This document shows, in pieces, positions 26,249 to 35,089 of a stretch of DNA of 40,783 nt. Position 1 is the stretch's first letter; each line of letters begins with the position of its first letter. A program made the translations under genes and the position numbers. The notes below the pieces were generated by a model. The model searched no databases, was not told where the DNA came from, and worked only from the letters and a program-made list of their open reading frames with translations. This stretch comes from Burkholderiales bacterium (GTDB lineage: Bacteria > Pseudomonadota > Gammaproteobacteria > Burkholderiales > Burkholderiaceae_C), in contig JAFLDH010000012.1 in NCBI GenBank assembly GCA_017302505.1, positions 1 to 40,783 of the forward strand, written 5' to 3'.

Positions 26249-28027
26249 ATGGAAACCGGCTTCCTTGCCCAGAACTTCGTCCCGCTGATGTTCGCGGGGC
26301 TGTTCGTCTTCCTGCTGTCGGGCATTCCGGTGGCTTTCGGCCTGGCCGCCACCGGTCTGCTGTTCGGCTTCATCGGCATGGAGGCAGGCCTGTTCGGCGC
26401 CACCATGTTCCAGGCGCTGCCGCAGCGCGTGTTCGGCATCATGCAGAACGACACGCTGCTGGCGATCCCCTTCTTCACGCTGATGGGCATCATCCTCGAG
26501 CGATCCGGCATGGCCGAGGACTTGCTCGAAACCGTGGGCCAGGTCTTCGGCCCCGTGCGCGGCGGCCTGGCCATTGCAGTGATCCTGGTCGGTGCGCTGC
26601 TCGCCGCCACCACCGGCGTGGTGGCCGCGGCCGTGATCAGCATGGGCCTGATCTCGCTGCCGATCATGCTGCGCTATGGCTACAACCGCACCATCGCCAC
26701 CGGCACCATCACTGCGTCGGGCACGTTGGCGCAGGCCATCCCGCCATCGCTGGTGTTGATCGTGCTGGCCGACCAGTTGGGCCGGTCGGTCGGCGACATG
26801 TACGCCGGCGCGCTGATCCCCGGCCTGCTGCTGGTCGGTCTGTACCTGCTGTTCGTCGTCGCAGTGGCGCTGTTCAAGCCTTCCTGGGTGCCAGCCCTGC
26901 CGGACGAAGCACGCATCTACCGCGAACCCGATGGCTCCAGTGGCCACCGTTCGCTGCTGGTGCTGTTCGCGCTTTGTGCGGCTGCGGGCTACGCCTGGTC
27001 GCGTGTGCACCAGTCGATCATCAACCCGATGGTCGACCGGCAACTCCCGGCGCCTGGCGACGAGGTGGTGATCCTTTCGATGACCGTGGCGTCTTTCCTG
27101 GCTCTGGCGCTGGCCATTGTCAACCGCGTCTTCAGGATCGGCCTGCTGTCCAAGCTGACCGAGCAAGTGACTTTTGTATTGATCCCGCCGCTGGTCCTGA
27201 TCTTCCTGGTGCTGGGCACCATCTTCCTGGGCATTGCGACGCCCACCGAGGGGGGCGCCATGGGCGCCGTGGGTGCGCTGGTGATGGCGGTGTCGCGCCG
27301 GCGGCTGAACTGGCCGCTGCTGGTGCAGGCACTGGACAGCACGGCCCGGCTGTCGGTGTTCGTGCTGTTCATCCTGGTGGGCTCCACCGTCTTCAGCTTC
27401 ACCTTCAACGCGGCCGACGGCCATATCTGGGTGGAACACCTGTTCGACAGCATGCCCGGTGGCGCGCTGGGCTTCCTCATCGTCGTGAACATCCTGATCT
27501 TCATCCTGGGGATGTTCATCGACTTCTTCGAGATCGCCTTCATCGTGGTGCCGATCCTGGCGCCGGTGGCCGACAAGATGCTGGGCGAGTTGCTGCCACC
27601 TGGCACGCCGCCGGAGATGACGCTGATCTGGTTCGGCGTGATCGTCGCGATGAACCTGCAGACCTCGTTCCTGACACCGCCCTTCGGCTTTGCGCTGTTC
27701 TATTTGCGCAGCGTGGCCGCCAAGACGGACTACAAGGACCGCATCACCGGCGAGACGATCCCGGCCGTGACCACACCGCAGATCTACAAGGGCTCCATCG
27801 CCTTCATCGTGCTGCAGCTCATCATGGTGGCGGTGGTGATCAGCGTGCCCACGCTGGTGACCGGCGGCATCGAGAAGGTCGAGCTGATCGACGCCGACAA
27901 GGCGCTGCAGGAGCTGATGATCCAGAAGAACGAGGCGGCCGACGCCGCGGCGTCGGCGCCCGAGGGCGAGAAGGAAGACCCGATGAAGGGCTTGCTGGAC
28001 GCGCTGAAGCAGGAACAGAAGAAGTAG
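26249..28027 (+). CDS. dctM: TRAP transporter large permease DctM
   Basis: DctM forms the translocation channel of the TRAP system. At 592 aa it is longer than the usual 425-450 aa. Hallmarks seen: LLAIPFFTLMGIILERSGMAEDL, GTITASGTLAQAIPPS and GIATPTEGGAMGAVGAL. Extra length comes from an enlarged central segment (about 215-280) and a Lys/Glu-rich C-terminal tail (about 550-592). These enlarged forms are typical of the 2-oxoacid/monocarboxylate-type TRAP subgroup. It faces dctP across a bidirectional terminator. Confidence 0.95.
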   Translation: METGFLAQNFVPLMFAGLFVFLLSGIPVAFGLAATGLLFGFIGMEAGLFGATMFQALPQRVFGIMQNDTLLAIPFFTLMGIILERSGMAEDLLETVGQVFGPVRGGLAIAVILVGALLAATTGVVAAAVISMGLISLPIMLRYGYNRTIATGTITASGTLAQAIPPSLVLIVLADQLGRSVGDMYAGALIPGLLLVGLYLLFVVAVALFKPSWVPALPDEARIYREPDGSSGHRSLLVLFALCAAAGYAWSRVHQSIINPMVDRQLPAPGDEVVILSMTVASFLALALAIVNRVFRIGLLSKLTEQVTFVLIPPLVLIFLVLGTIFLGIATPTEGGAMGAVGALVMAVSRRRLNWPLLVQALDSTARLSVFVLFILVGSTVFSFTFNAADGHIWVEHLFDSMPGGALGFLIVVNILIFILGMFIDFFEIAFIVVPILAPVADKMLGELLPPGTPPEMTLIWFGVIVAMNLQTSFLTPPFGFALFYLRSVAAKTDYKDRITGETIPAVTTPQIYKGSIAFIVLQLIMVAVVISVPTLVTGGIEKVELIDADKALQELMIQKNEAADAAASAPEGEKEDPMKGLLDALKQEQKK

Positions 28028-28060
28028 CGGGCGCGGGCGCAGCGCCCGCCCTGCCACCCC

Positions 28061-28094
28061 AAGACAAAGCCCCGCCGAAGCGGGGCTTTGTCTT
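28061..28094. terminator. Bidirectional intrinsic terminator between dctM and dctP
   Basis: AAGACAAAGCCCCGC (28061-28075) pairs perfectly with 28080-28094 across a CGAA loop. The GC core is flanked by A-rich and T-rich arms on both sides, so it can stop transcription of dctQM and of the convergent dctP. A second GC palindrome (about 28029-28049) lies just before it. Confidence 0.85.
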
Positions 28095-28125
28095 GGGCCG
28101 GGCGCAAAGCCCGGCTTGATCGAAC

Positions 28126-29208
28126 TCAGAGCTTCTGCTGCTGCATGAAGTCGTCGAATGCCGATTCGGTGAAGCGGAACCACAGGTTCGCGTCGCGACG
28201 GTAGGTGGCGTAGTCGTCGTAGATCTTCTTCCACGCCGGATTGGTGGCGTTGAGGTCGGCATAGACCTCCATCGCCGCCTTGAAGGCCGCGTCCATCACG
28301 TCCTTCGGGAAGCGCTGCAGCTTCGAGCCACCGGCCACCAGCTGCTTCAGCGCCGCCGGGTTGCGGTAGTCGTACTTGGCCATCATGTCGGTGCCCGCGG
28401 CCTGCGACGCGGCTTCGATCATGGCCTTGTAATCCGCCGACAGGCCGTCGTAGGCCTTCTGGTTGACGTACAGCGACAGCTGCGGACCACCCTCCCACCA
28501 GCCGGGGTAGTAGTAGAACGGCGCGACCTTGTTGAAGCCCAGCTTCAGGTCGTCGTAGGGGCCCACCCACTCGGCCGCGTCGATCGTGCCCTTCTCCAGC
28601 GCCTGGTAGATCTCGCCGCCGGGGATGTTCTGCGGCACCACGCCGAGCTTCTCGAGCACCTTGCCGGCAAAACCGCCGGCGCGGAACTTCAGGCCCTTCA
28701 GGTCGTTCACCGACTTGATTTCCTTGCGGTACCAGCCGCCCATCTGCGCGCCGGTGTTGCCCATCGGGAAGTTGACGATGCCCACCTTGGCGTAGAACTC
28801 GCGGAACAGCTTCAGGCCGTTGCCTTCGTACATCCAGGCGTTCATCTGGCGCTGGTTCAGGCCGAAGGGGATGGCGCAGTCCAGCGCGTAGGTCGGGTCC
28901 TTGCCGAAGAAGTAGTAGGGCGCGGTGTTGGCCATCTCCACGGTGCCGTTGGACACGCCATCCAGCACGCCGAAGGCGGGCATCAGCTCGCCGGCCGCAT
29001 GGGTGGTGATGATGAACTTGCCGCCGCTCATGTCCTTCATGTGCTTGGCGAACACGTCGCACACGCCGAACAGCGTGTCCAGCGACTTCGGGAAGCTGGA
29101 GGCAATGCGCCAGCGGATGTTGGCCTGGGCATGCACGATGGCGGGTGCGGCACCGGCCGCCAGGATGCCGGCCAGACCGGCACCACGAACAAAGTTTCTG
29201 CGCTCCAT
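28126..29208 (-). CDS. dctP: TRAP substrate-binding protein, TakP-like (2-oxoacid type)
   Basis: This 360-aa periplasmic protein starts with a twin-arginine-like signal (ERRNFVRGAGLAG, cut near IVHA-QA). It follows the TakP subfamily: Gln155, Arg176 (FRAGGFAG), Glu213 and Trp214 (AEWVGPYDD) fall within one residue of the TakP positions I recall for binding a sodium-2-oxoacid complex. Substrate is therefore likely pyruvate, 2-oxobutyrate or a related monocarboxylate; this is inference. The gene converges on dctQM instead of preceding it. An AGGAG binding site lies upstream of the ATG at 29208. Confidence 0.92.
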   Translation of the reverse strand: MERRNFVRGAGLAGILAAGAAPAIVHAQANIRWRIASSFPKSLDTLFGVCDVFAKHMKDMSGGKFIITTHAAGELMPAFGVLDGVSNGTVEMANTAPYYFFGKDPTYALDCAIPFGLNQRQMNAWMYEGNGLKLFREFYAKVGIVNFPMGNTGAQMGGWYRKEIKSVNDLKGLKFRAGGFAGKVLEKLGVVPQNIPGGEIYQALEKGTIDAAEWVGPYDDLKLGFNKVAPFYYYPGWWEGGPQLSLYVNQKAYDGLSADYKAMIEAASQAAGTDMMAKYDYRNPAALKQLVAGGSKLQRFPKDVMDAAFKAAMEVYADLNATNPAWKKIYDDYATYRRDANLWFRFTESAFDDFMQQQKL

Positions 29209-29350
29209 GAATCAGGACTCCTATAGAAGGATGGGGAAGTCAAGCGCCGAAATTCTAGGGGCCGCACCTGGGCCGATGCGTGGTGTTTACCCGCGCGAAA
29301 CACGCCCTTGCACCCCCGCGAACAGGGCGTACGACACCGGCCCATAGGCC

Positions 29351-30724
29351 TCAGCTGCCGGCCACCTTCATGCGCGTGATCAGCACCGAGCCGGTGCTCT
29401 TGCTGCCCTGGGTGTAGACGTCGGCACCCACCGCGGCCAGGTCCTGGAACATCTGCTTCAGGTTGCCGGCGATCGTCACTTCGTGCACCGGGAAGGCGAT
29501 GCGTCCGCCTTCCACCCAGAAGCCGGCGGCGCCGCGCGAATAGTCGCCGGTGACGAAGTTGACGCCCTGGCCCATCAGCTCGGTGACGAACAGGCCGCGG
29601 CCCAGCTTGCGCAGCATCGCCTCCAGGTCATCGCTTGGCCGGGTGAGCCGGCTGCGCAAGGCCAGGTTCTGCGAGCCGCCCGCGTGGCCGGTGGTGCGCA
29701 GGCCCAGCTTGCGTGCCGAGTAGCTGGACAAGAAGTAGCTCTGCACCACGCCCGCCTCCACCACCTTGCGCGCACTGGTGCGCACGCCTTCGTCGTCGAA
29801 GGGCGCACTGCCCTTGCCGCGCGGCTGGTGCGGGTCTTCGTCCACATCCACATGCTCGGGCAGGATGCGCTGGCCCAGGCTGTCCAGCAGGAAGCTGGCC
29901 TTGCGGTACAGCGAGCCACCGCTGGTGGCCTGCACGTAGGCGCCCAGCAGCCCCGAGGCGAGCGGCGCCTCGAACAGCACCGGCACCTCGCAGGTGGCGA
30001 TCTTGCGCGACTTCAGCCGCGACAGCGCGCGCTCGGCGGCGTAGCGGCCCACCGCCTCGGGTGCAGCCAGTTCGGCGGCGTCGCGCATCGAGCTGTACCA
30101 GGCATCACGCTGCATGCCCGCGCCCTTGCCGGCGATCGGCGACACCGAGAGATAGTGGCGCGAGGTGGCATAGCCGCCGCGAAAGCCGCGGCTGTTGCCG
30201 GCCCAGAAATGCGACTGCTGTGCCGATACCGCCGCGCCTTCCGAATTGGTGATACGCCGGTCCGTGGCCATCGCCGCGTGCTCGCAGCGTTGCGCCAACT
30301 CGGCAGCACGCTGCGCGTCGATATCCCAGGGAAAGAACAGCGCCAGGTCACGCGCAGCCTCGGCCGGCGTTGCCAGGTCTTCGGCATCGGGCAGGCCCGC
30401 GGCCGGATCCTCGGCCGTGAAACGCGCGATGTCGAAGGCTGCACGCACCGTCTGGCGCAGTGCGTCGGGGGAAAAGTCCGAGCTGCTGGCATTGCCGCGG
30501 CGCTGGCCTACATAAACGCTGACGCCGACCGACTTGTCGCGGTTGCGCTCGACGTTCTCCAGATCGCCCTTGCGCACCGACACGGACAGCCCCGCGCCTT
30601 CGGAGACCTCGACGCTGGCATCGCTGGCGCCCAGCTCCCGCGCCATGGCCAGGCAGTCCTCGACGATCTGCTGGAATTGCTCGCGCGGGTAGGAAAAGCC
30701 GTGCTCGGTGCGGGACGACGTCAT
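29351..30724 (-). CDS. pmbA: Metalloprotease subunit TldE/PmbA
   Basis: PmbA (457 aa) pairs with TldD to form a protease that processes microcin-like peptides and antitoxins such as CcdA. It is the non-metal subunit: no HExxxH motif is visible. Motifs seen: GASDASVEVSEGAGLSVSVR near the N-terminus, GATSGGSLYRK-like ATSGGSLYRKASFLLD in the middle, GVNFVTGDYSRGAAGFWVE near the end. The ATG at 30724 is chosen; the longer frame extends through the divergent promoter into yjgA and is not used. tldD is not in the window. Confidence 0.94.
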   Translation of the reverse strand: MTSSRTEHGFSYPREQFQQIVEDCLAMARELGASDASVEVSEGAGLSVSVRKGDLENVERNRDKSVGVSVYVGQRRGNASSSDFSPDALRQTVRAAFDIARFTAEDPAAGLPDAEDLATPAEAARDLALFFPWDIDAQRAAELAQRCEHAAMATDRRITNSEGAAVSAQQSHFWAGNSRGFRGGYATSRHYLSVSPIAGKGAGMQRDAWYSSMRDAAELAAPEAVGRYAAERALSRLKSRKIATCEVPVLFEAPLASGLLGAYVQATSGGSLYRKASFLLDSLGQRILPEHVDVDEDPHQPRGKGSAPFDDEGVRTSARKVVEAGVVQSYFLSSYSARKLGLRTTGHAGGSQNLALRSRLTRPSDDLEAMLRKLGRGLFVTELMGQGVNFVTGDYSRGAAGFWVEGGRIAFPVHEVTIAGNLKQMFQDLAAVGADVYTQGSKSTGSVLITRMKVAGS

Positions 30725-30795
30725 GTTGCAGGAAGAGCCAGTGTGGAAGGCGGAGCCTATGATACCGAGCGACCCCATCGGCCTACCCCTTGCGC

Positions 30796-31338
30796 ATGTC
30801 CCGCACCGACCCTGAAGACGACACAGACACCTCGGACGCGATCGAGGCACGGCCGAGCAAGACGCGGCTGAAGCAGCAATCGCATGACCTGCAGAAGCTG
30901 GGGCTGGCGCTGGCCGAACTGCCCGACGAGCGCCTGGCCGCGCTGAACCTGCCCGAGCGGCTGCTGGATGCGATCGTCCAGTACCGCAGCACGCGCAGCC
31001 ACGAGGGCCGGCGCCGCCAGCTGCAGTACGTGGGCAAGCTGATGCGCGAGGTGGATGCCGAGCCGCTGCGCGAGGCAGTGGCTGCCGCCAGGTTGGGCTC
31101 GGCGCGCGACACGCTGTTGCTGCACGAGGCGGAACGCTGGCGGGATGCGCTGCTGGCCGATGACGAGGCGATGACGCGCTGGTTGCAGGCCCATGCCGAC
31201 TGCGACGCGCAGCGGCTGCGCAGCCTGGTGCGCGCCGCACGCCGTGAGGCCGCATTGCCGCCCGAGCAGCGCAACCCGCGCTCGCACCGCGAACTGTTCC
31301 AGTTCATTCTCCCGCTGCTGGCGGGCCAAGAGCCATGA
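30796..31338 (+). CDS. yjgA: Ribosome-associated protein DarP/YjgA (DUF615)
   Basis: The 180-aa protein belongs to DUF615. E. coli YjgA/DarP binds late 50S precursors and helps mature the peptidyl-transferase centre. The family start SKTRLKQQSHDLQKLG and the conserved RRRQLQYVGKLMR segment are present, as is the C-terminal RSHRELFQFI. A TTG two codons upstream gives a slightly longer frame; the ATG at 30796 fits. It is divergent from pmbA and overlaps mog by four bases, a conserved Burkholderiales arrangement. Confidence 0.93.
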   Translation: MSRTDPEDDTDTSDAIEARPSKTRLKQQSHDLQKLGLALAELPDERLAALNLPERLLDAIVQYRSTRSHEGRRRQLQYVGKLMREVDAEPLREAVAAARLGSARDTLLLHEAERWRDALLADDEAMTRWLQAHADCDAQRLRSLVRAARREAALPPEQRNPRSHRELFQFILPLLAGQEP

Positions 31339-31922
31339 GCGACTTCGAACCCGTCCGCATCGGCCTGGTATCCACCAGCGACCGCGCCGCCAGCGGCGTC
31401 TATGCCGACCAGGGCATTCCGGCCTTGCAATCCTGGCTGGGCAGCGCGCTGCGCAACCCGATCCACTGGGAGACGCGGTTGATCCCCGACGAGCAGGCAC
31501 AGATCAGCGCCACGTTGCGCGAGTTGGTGGACGTGGCACGCTGCGACCTGGTGCTGACCACCGGCGGTACCGGCCCGGCGCCGCGCGACGTCACACCCGA
31601 GGCCACGCTGGCCGTGGCCGACAAGCTGATGCCCGGTTTCGGCGAACAGATGCGCCAGATCAGCCTGGCCTTCGTGCCCACCGCCATCCTGTCGCGGCAG
31701 GTGGCCGTGATCCGCGGCAAGGCGCTGATCATCAACCTGCCGGGGCAGCCGAAATCGATCGCCGAGACGCTGGCCGGCCTGCCCGACGCGACGCCGCCGG
31801 TGCACGGCATCTTTGCCGCGGTGCCCTACTGCATCGACCTGATCGGCGGCCCGTATCTGGAGACCGAGCCGTCGGTGTGCAAGGCCTTCAGGCCGAAATC
31901 GGCACAGCGCCCGCCGCGCTGA
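31335..31922 (+). CDS. mog: Molybdopterin adenylyltransferase Mog
   Basis: Mog (195 aa) adenylates molybdopterin before molybdate insertion in molybdenum cofactor synthesis. The MPT-binding motif TTGGTGPAPRDVTPEA (75-90) and INLPGQPKSIAETL are present. The length fits Mog rather than the shorter MoaB. It overlaps the yjgA stop by ATGA and ends six bases before the convergent cysE stop. Confidence 0.93.
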   Translation: MSDFEPVRIGLVSTSDRAASGVYADQGIPALQSWLGSALRNPIHWETRLIPDEQAQISATLRELVDVARCDLVLTTGGTGPAPRDVTPEATLAVADKLMPGFGEQMRQISLAFVPTAILSRQVAVIRGKALIINLPGQPKSIAETLAGLPDATPPVHGIFAAVPYCIDLIGGPYLETEPSVCKAFRPKSAQRPPR

Positions 31923-31928
31923 GCCCGG

Positions 31929-32711
31929 CTACTTGACCAGCCGGTTCAGACGTTCGGCGTCGAACTGCTCGGTGGTATGTGCCTCCTGCGGCACGCAGGG
32001 CGCACCCGGCAGCTCGCGAGCACCGGCCGACAGCTTCTCGATCGCCTGCCACAGCAGCGCGATCTGGTGCTCCTGCGAGGCCGTGGTGTCGATCAGGCCC
32101 TTCATCGCCTGCGAGATCGGGTCATCGCCCTGCGTCACGCCGTAGGCCGAGAAACCCATGCGCGCCGAGGCTTCCTCGCGCACGGCATCGGCCTTGGCCT
32201 CGATGATGCGCGCCGGGATGCCCACCGCGGTGGCGCCGGCCGGTACCGGCTTCAACAGCACGGCATTGGAACCGACGCGCGCACCGTCGCCGACGGTAAA
32301 GCCGCCCAGCACCTTGGCCCCGGCGCTGACCACCACACCCTTGCCCAACGTCGGGTGGCGCTTGGTGCCCTTGTACAGCGAGGTGCCGCCCAGCGTGACG
32401 CCCTGGTAGATGGTGCACTCGTCGCCGATCTCGGCGGTCTCGCCGATGACGATGCCCATGCCGTGGTCGATGAACACGCGGCGGCCTACCTTGGCACCCG
32501 GATGGATCTCGATGCCGGTGAGGAAGCGCGCCAGGTGCGAGATGAAGCGCCCCAGCCAGCGCAAGCCGCCGTTCCAGCAGGCATGGGCCCAGCGGTGCAT
32601 CACCAGCGCATGCAGGCCGGGGTAGCAGGTCAGCACCTCCCAGGTCGAGCGCGCGGCGGGGTCGCGCTCCAGGATGCAGGCGATGTCTTCTCGCAGGCGG
32701 CTGAACAACAT
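31929..32711 (-). CDS. cysE: Serine O-acetyltransferase CysE
   Basis: CysE (260 aa) makes O-acetylserine from serine and acetyl-CoA, the first step of cysteine synthesis. The N-terminal helical part is short ([18 protein letters not shown]), followed by left-handed beta-helix hexapeptides ([35 protein letters not shown]). The active-site His-Asp pair is in IDHGMG. This short-N-terminus form is the epsilonproteobacterial/betaproteobacterial type. The tail (about 190-260) is longer than usual and unlike CysK-binding tails that end in Ile. The ATG at 32711 is chosen over an upstream in-frame extension. Confidence 0.95.
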   Translation of the reverse strand: MLFSRLREDIACILERDPAARSTWEVLTCYPGLHALVMHRWAHACWNGGLRWLGRFISHLARFLTGIEIHPGAKVGRRVFIDHGMGIVIGETAEIGDECTIYQGVTLGGTSLYKGTKRHPTLGKGVVVSAGAKVLGGFTVGDGARVGSNAVLLKPVPAGATAVGIPARIIEAKADAVREEASARMGFSAYGVTQGDDPISQAMKGLIDTTASQEHQIALLWQAIEKLSAGARELPGAPCVPQEAHTTEQFDAERLNRLVK

Positions 32712-32823
32712 GATCGCGTTCCGGGGGGACGGCCTGCCAGTGTATGCGCTGCGCGCGGGTCTTGCAGGCGATGCCTTGGCGGCTGCGCTACCCTCGCGGC
32801 TGACGCCACCTCGCCCACACACC

Positions 32824-33474
32824 ATGCCGCTTCGCCGCCATCTTCTGCTGCTGTGCGCCACTGCCGCGCTGGGAACCGGCTGCGCCGTCAACCCAACCTC
32901 GATCGACGCGCAGTGGGTCAACCCGCAGTACGTCGGCAAGAAGCCGGTGCGCAACCTGATGGTCATGTCGGCGGTGCGCGATGCCACCAACCGGCGCATC
33001 TTCGAGGACCGCATGGTCGCCGCGCTTCAGGCGGCCGGCGTGAAGGCGGTGCAGTCCTACAAGTTCCTGCCCGAGGACGGCCCGGCCAGCGAGGAGCGAT
33101 TGCGCAGCGTCGTGGCACAGGCCGGCGTCAGCCACGCCATGGTCACCCGCATCATCAACGTCAGCACCCAGGTGAATGTGTCACCCGGCATGGTGATGGG
33201 GCCGGCCTGGGGGCCGGGATGGGGCTGGGGCGGCGGCTGGGGACCGGGCTGGGGCGGCTTCGTGGCCTACCAGAACGCGGTGTGGGCGTCGCCGCCGCTG
33301 GTGACGACGACGCAGAACGTGCATGCGGATACCCGCCTGTTCGACACCGCCAATGCCGAGGTGCTGTGGTCAGCCGCCACGACGACGGCCACCGGCTACA
33401 CCAGCATCGGCGCGATGATCGAACAGTTCGTGCAGCTGATCGTCGGCACGATGACGCGCGACGGCGTCATCTGA
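32824..33474 (+). CDS. DUF4136-like lipoprotein with a Gly/Trp-rich stretch
   Basis: This 216-aa protein has a lipoprotein signal: [20 protein letters not shown], with Cys20 as the lipidated residue. The mature part resembles small outer-membrane-anchored proteins of the DUF4136 type (PSIDAQW-like start, strand [13 protein letters not shown]). A low-complexity run of Gly, Trp and Pro (about 124-140) interrupts it, a feature of several Burkholderiales relatives. No function is known. It converges on the PEP-CTERM gene, with 10 bp between stops. Confidence 0.75.
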   Translation: MPLRRHLLLLCATAALGTGCAVNPTSIDAQWVNPQYVGKKPVRNLMVMSAVRDATNRRIFEDRMVAALQAAGVKAVQSYKFLPEDGPASEERLRSVVAQAGVSHAMVTRIINVSTQVNVSPGMVMGPAWGPGWGWGGGWGPGWGGFVAYQNAVWASPPLVTTTQNVHADTRLFDTANAEVLWSAATTTATGYTSIGAMIEQFVQLIVGTMTRDGVI

Positions 33475-33484
33475 GCCGCCGACC

Positions 33485-34129
33485 TCAGGCCGCCTTGCGG
33501 CGGCGGGCGATGAAGCCCACCGCGCCCAGGCCAGCCAGCAGCATCGCGTAGGTGCCGGGCTCGGGCACGGCCATCACGGCATGGTTGTCGGTCTCGAAGG
33601 CATTTCCGGCCGAGCGGAAGACCACGCGCGTGATCTGCTCGTTGGCACCCGCGAACGCATTGAAGTATTGGCCGTTCTGGAACGCACCCTGGAAGCCGTT
33701 CGCAGGATTCGGGTTGGTGAACACGTCCGAGCCCGACAGCGTCTTCAGCAGCGTGTCACCGTTGTAGAAGGCCACGTGGTTGTAACTATCGGGCGAACCC
33801 CACAGGAAGCCGTAGTACTTGGCCGGCATGGAGGTCAGGTTGACTTCGATCGGGCCGTTCTGGTTGCCCGAGGTGCCCACCGACAGGAAGTTGCCGATCG
33901 AGCCCGGCGGGCGGGCGGTGACGCCACCGATGCTGACGTTGAACAGCGCGCCGCCGGTGTAAGACAGGTCCAGCGCCTCGTTGGCGTCGGTGGCCAGCGT
34001 GTCGAAGGTTTCGTGCAGGGCACCGGCCTGGGTGCTGTACGCACCACCGGTGATGCTCCAGGTCAGGGCCTGGGCTTGCAGGGCGCACAGGGCGGCAGCG
34101 GCAGCAATGAGGGTCTTGGTGAGCGTCAT
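33485..34129 (-). CDS. PEP-CTERM sorting-domain protein
   Basis: The 214-aa protein has an N-terminal signal (MTLTKTLIAAAAALCALQAQA), a beta-rich middle without a recognised catalytic domain, and a textbook PEP-CTERM tail: VPEPGTYAMLLAGLGAVG, then ARRRKAA. In such bacteria exosortase cleaves after the PEP motif and the protein goes to the cell surface or the extracellular matrix. No exosortase gene lies in this window. The gene is on the same strand as trmJ and 149 bp from it. The ATG at 34129 is placed directly before the signal peptide. Confidence 0.88.
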   Translation of the reverse strand: MTLTKTLIAAAAALCALQAQALTWSITGGAYSTQAGALHETFDTLATDANEALDLSYTGGALFNVSIGGVTARPPGSIGNFLSVGTSGNQNGPIEVNLTSMPAKYYGFLWGSPDSYNHVAFYNGDTLLKTLSGSDVFTNPNPANGFQGAFQNGQYFNAFAGANEQITRVVFRSAGNAFETDNHAVMAVPEPGTYAMLLAGLGAVGFIARRRKAA

Positions 34130-34278
34130 GGTGTGGGGCTTCTTCGGGTTGAGGGCACCACCCCAACGGCAGTGCATGGACGCCATGGTGCCGGCCGCAT
34201 CGCTGCCTCGCATCCCCGCACTGCGGGGGAACACCCCCGTCTGCGGGTGCGGTTCGTGGTTCAAATCACGCCGCGCAA

Positions 34279-35004
34279 TCAGCGGCGATGTTCGATGGCG
34301 CGGGCGATACCCCGCAGGATGTGAATTTCTTCCGGTGTCAGCTGCGCGCGGTTCAGCAACTGCTGCAGGCGCGGCATCAGTTTCTTCGGTGCCGCGGGGT
34401 CGAGGAAACCGATCTGCTGCAGCACGCGCGCCCAGTGGTCCAGGGCCCCTTGCACCGCCACCATGTCGGCGCGGGCCGGCTCGGGCGTGCGCGGCGCAAC
34501 GGCAAAGCCGCCGAGTGCGACGCGCCATTCATAGGCCAGCAGCTGCACGGCCTGAGCCAGGTTCAGCGAACCGTAGTCCGGCGCGGTGGGAATGCTCAGG
34601 CAGGCGTGGCAGCGGTAGACGTCGTCGTTGCTCAGCCCGGTGCGCTCGGGGCCAAAGACGAAGGCCACGCGCAGCGCGGCGGCCTGCAGTGTCTGGAAGT
34701 GCTCGCGCGGCGCATAGGTCGGGGGGCCGAAGTCGCGCGGCGTCATCGCCGTCGCGCAGGCGTGCTGCACGCCATCGAGTGCCGCATCCAGCGTGTCGAC
34801 GATGCGCGCACGCACCAGGATGTCGGCCGCGCCGCTGGCCATGGCCACGGTCTCCTCGCGCGACAGCACGTCGTCGAAGCGCGGCCGCACCAGCACCAGA
34901 TCGGAGAAGCCCATGACCTTCATCGCACGCGCCGCTGCGCCCACGTTGCCGGCATGGCTGGTATGCACCAGCACGAAGCGCGTAGTGTCGGAGGTCGGTG
35001 GCAT
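34279..35004 (-). CDS. trmJ: tRNA (cytidine/uridine-2'-O-)-methyltransferase TrmJ
   Basis: TrmJ (241 aa) methylates ribose 2'-OH at tRNA position 32. It has the SPOUT fold with a deep trefoil knot: N-terminal VLVHTSHAGNVGAAARAMKVMG, the motif VAFVFGPERTGLSNDD and the closing SLNLAQAVQLLAYE. A C-terminal helical segment (about 175-241) helps dimerisation. The gene diverges from suhB. Confidence 0.94.
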   Translation of the reverse strand: MPPTSDTTRFVLVHTSHAGNVGAAARAMKVMGFSDLVLVRPRFDDVLSREETVAMASGAADILVRARIVDTLDAALDGVQHACATAMTPRDFGPPTYAPREHFQTLQAAALRVAFVFGPERTGLSNDDVYRCHACLSIPTAPDYGSLNLAQAVQLLAYEWRVALGGFAVAPRTPEPARADMVAVQGALDHWARVLQQIGFLDPAAPKKLMPRLQQLLNRAQLTPEEIHILRGIARAIEHRR

Positions 35005-35011
35005 CGGCAGC

Positions 35012-35017
35012 TAAAAT
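35012..35017 (+). promoter_or_regulatory. Candidate -10 element for suhB
   Basis: TAAAAT lies 8 bp past the trmJ start, in the 85-bp divergent region before suhB. The -35 region overlaps trmJ codons and is weak. Confidence 0.4.
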
Positions 35018-35089
35018 CGAGGCTCGCTGCGGCATTCTCGCCGCCCGCGCTCTTTGCCACTGCCGCCGCCCTGCCCTGCGCCCCACGCC

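Noticed and set aside
26159-29062. A 967-codon minus-strand open frame across the TRAP genes
   Set aside because: It is antisense to dctM and out of frame with dctP; its sequence is rich in His, Gln, Asp and Arg and has no homology features.
31923-31950. CCGGCT/AGCCGG hairpin between mog and cysE as a bidirectional terminator
   Set aside because: The six-base stem overlaps the cysE stop and has no T-tract, so evidence is too weak.
34200-34252. GGGGGAACACCCCC hairpin upstream of the PEP-CTERM gene as a terminator of trmJ
   Set aside because: The stem is short and no T-tract follows on the minus strand; it may be only a GC-rich palindrome.
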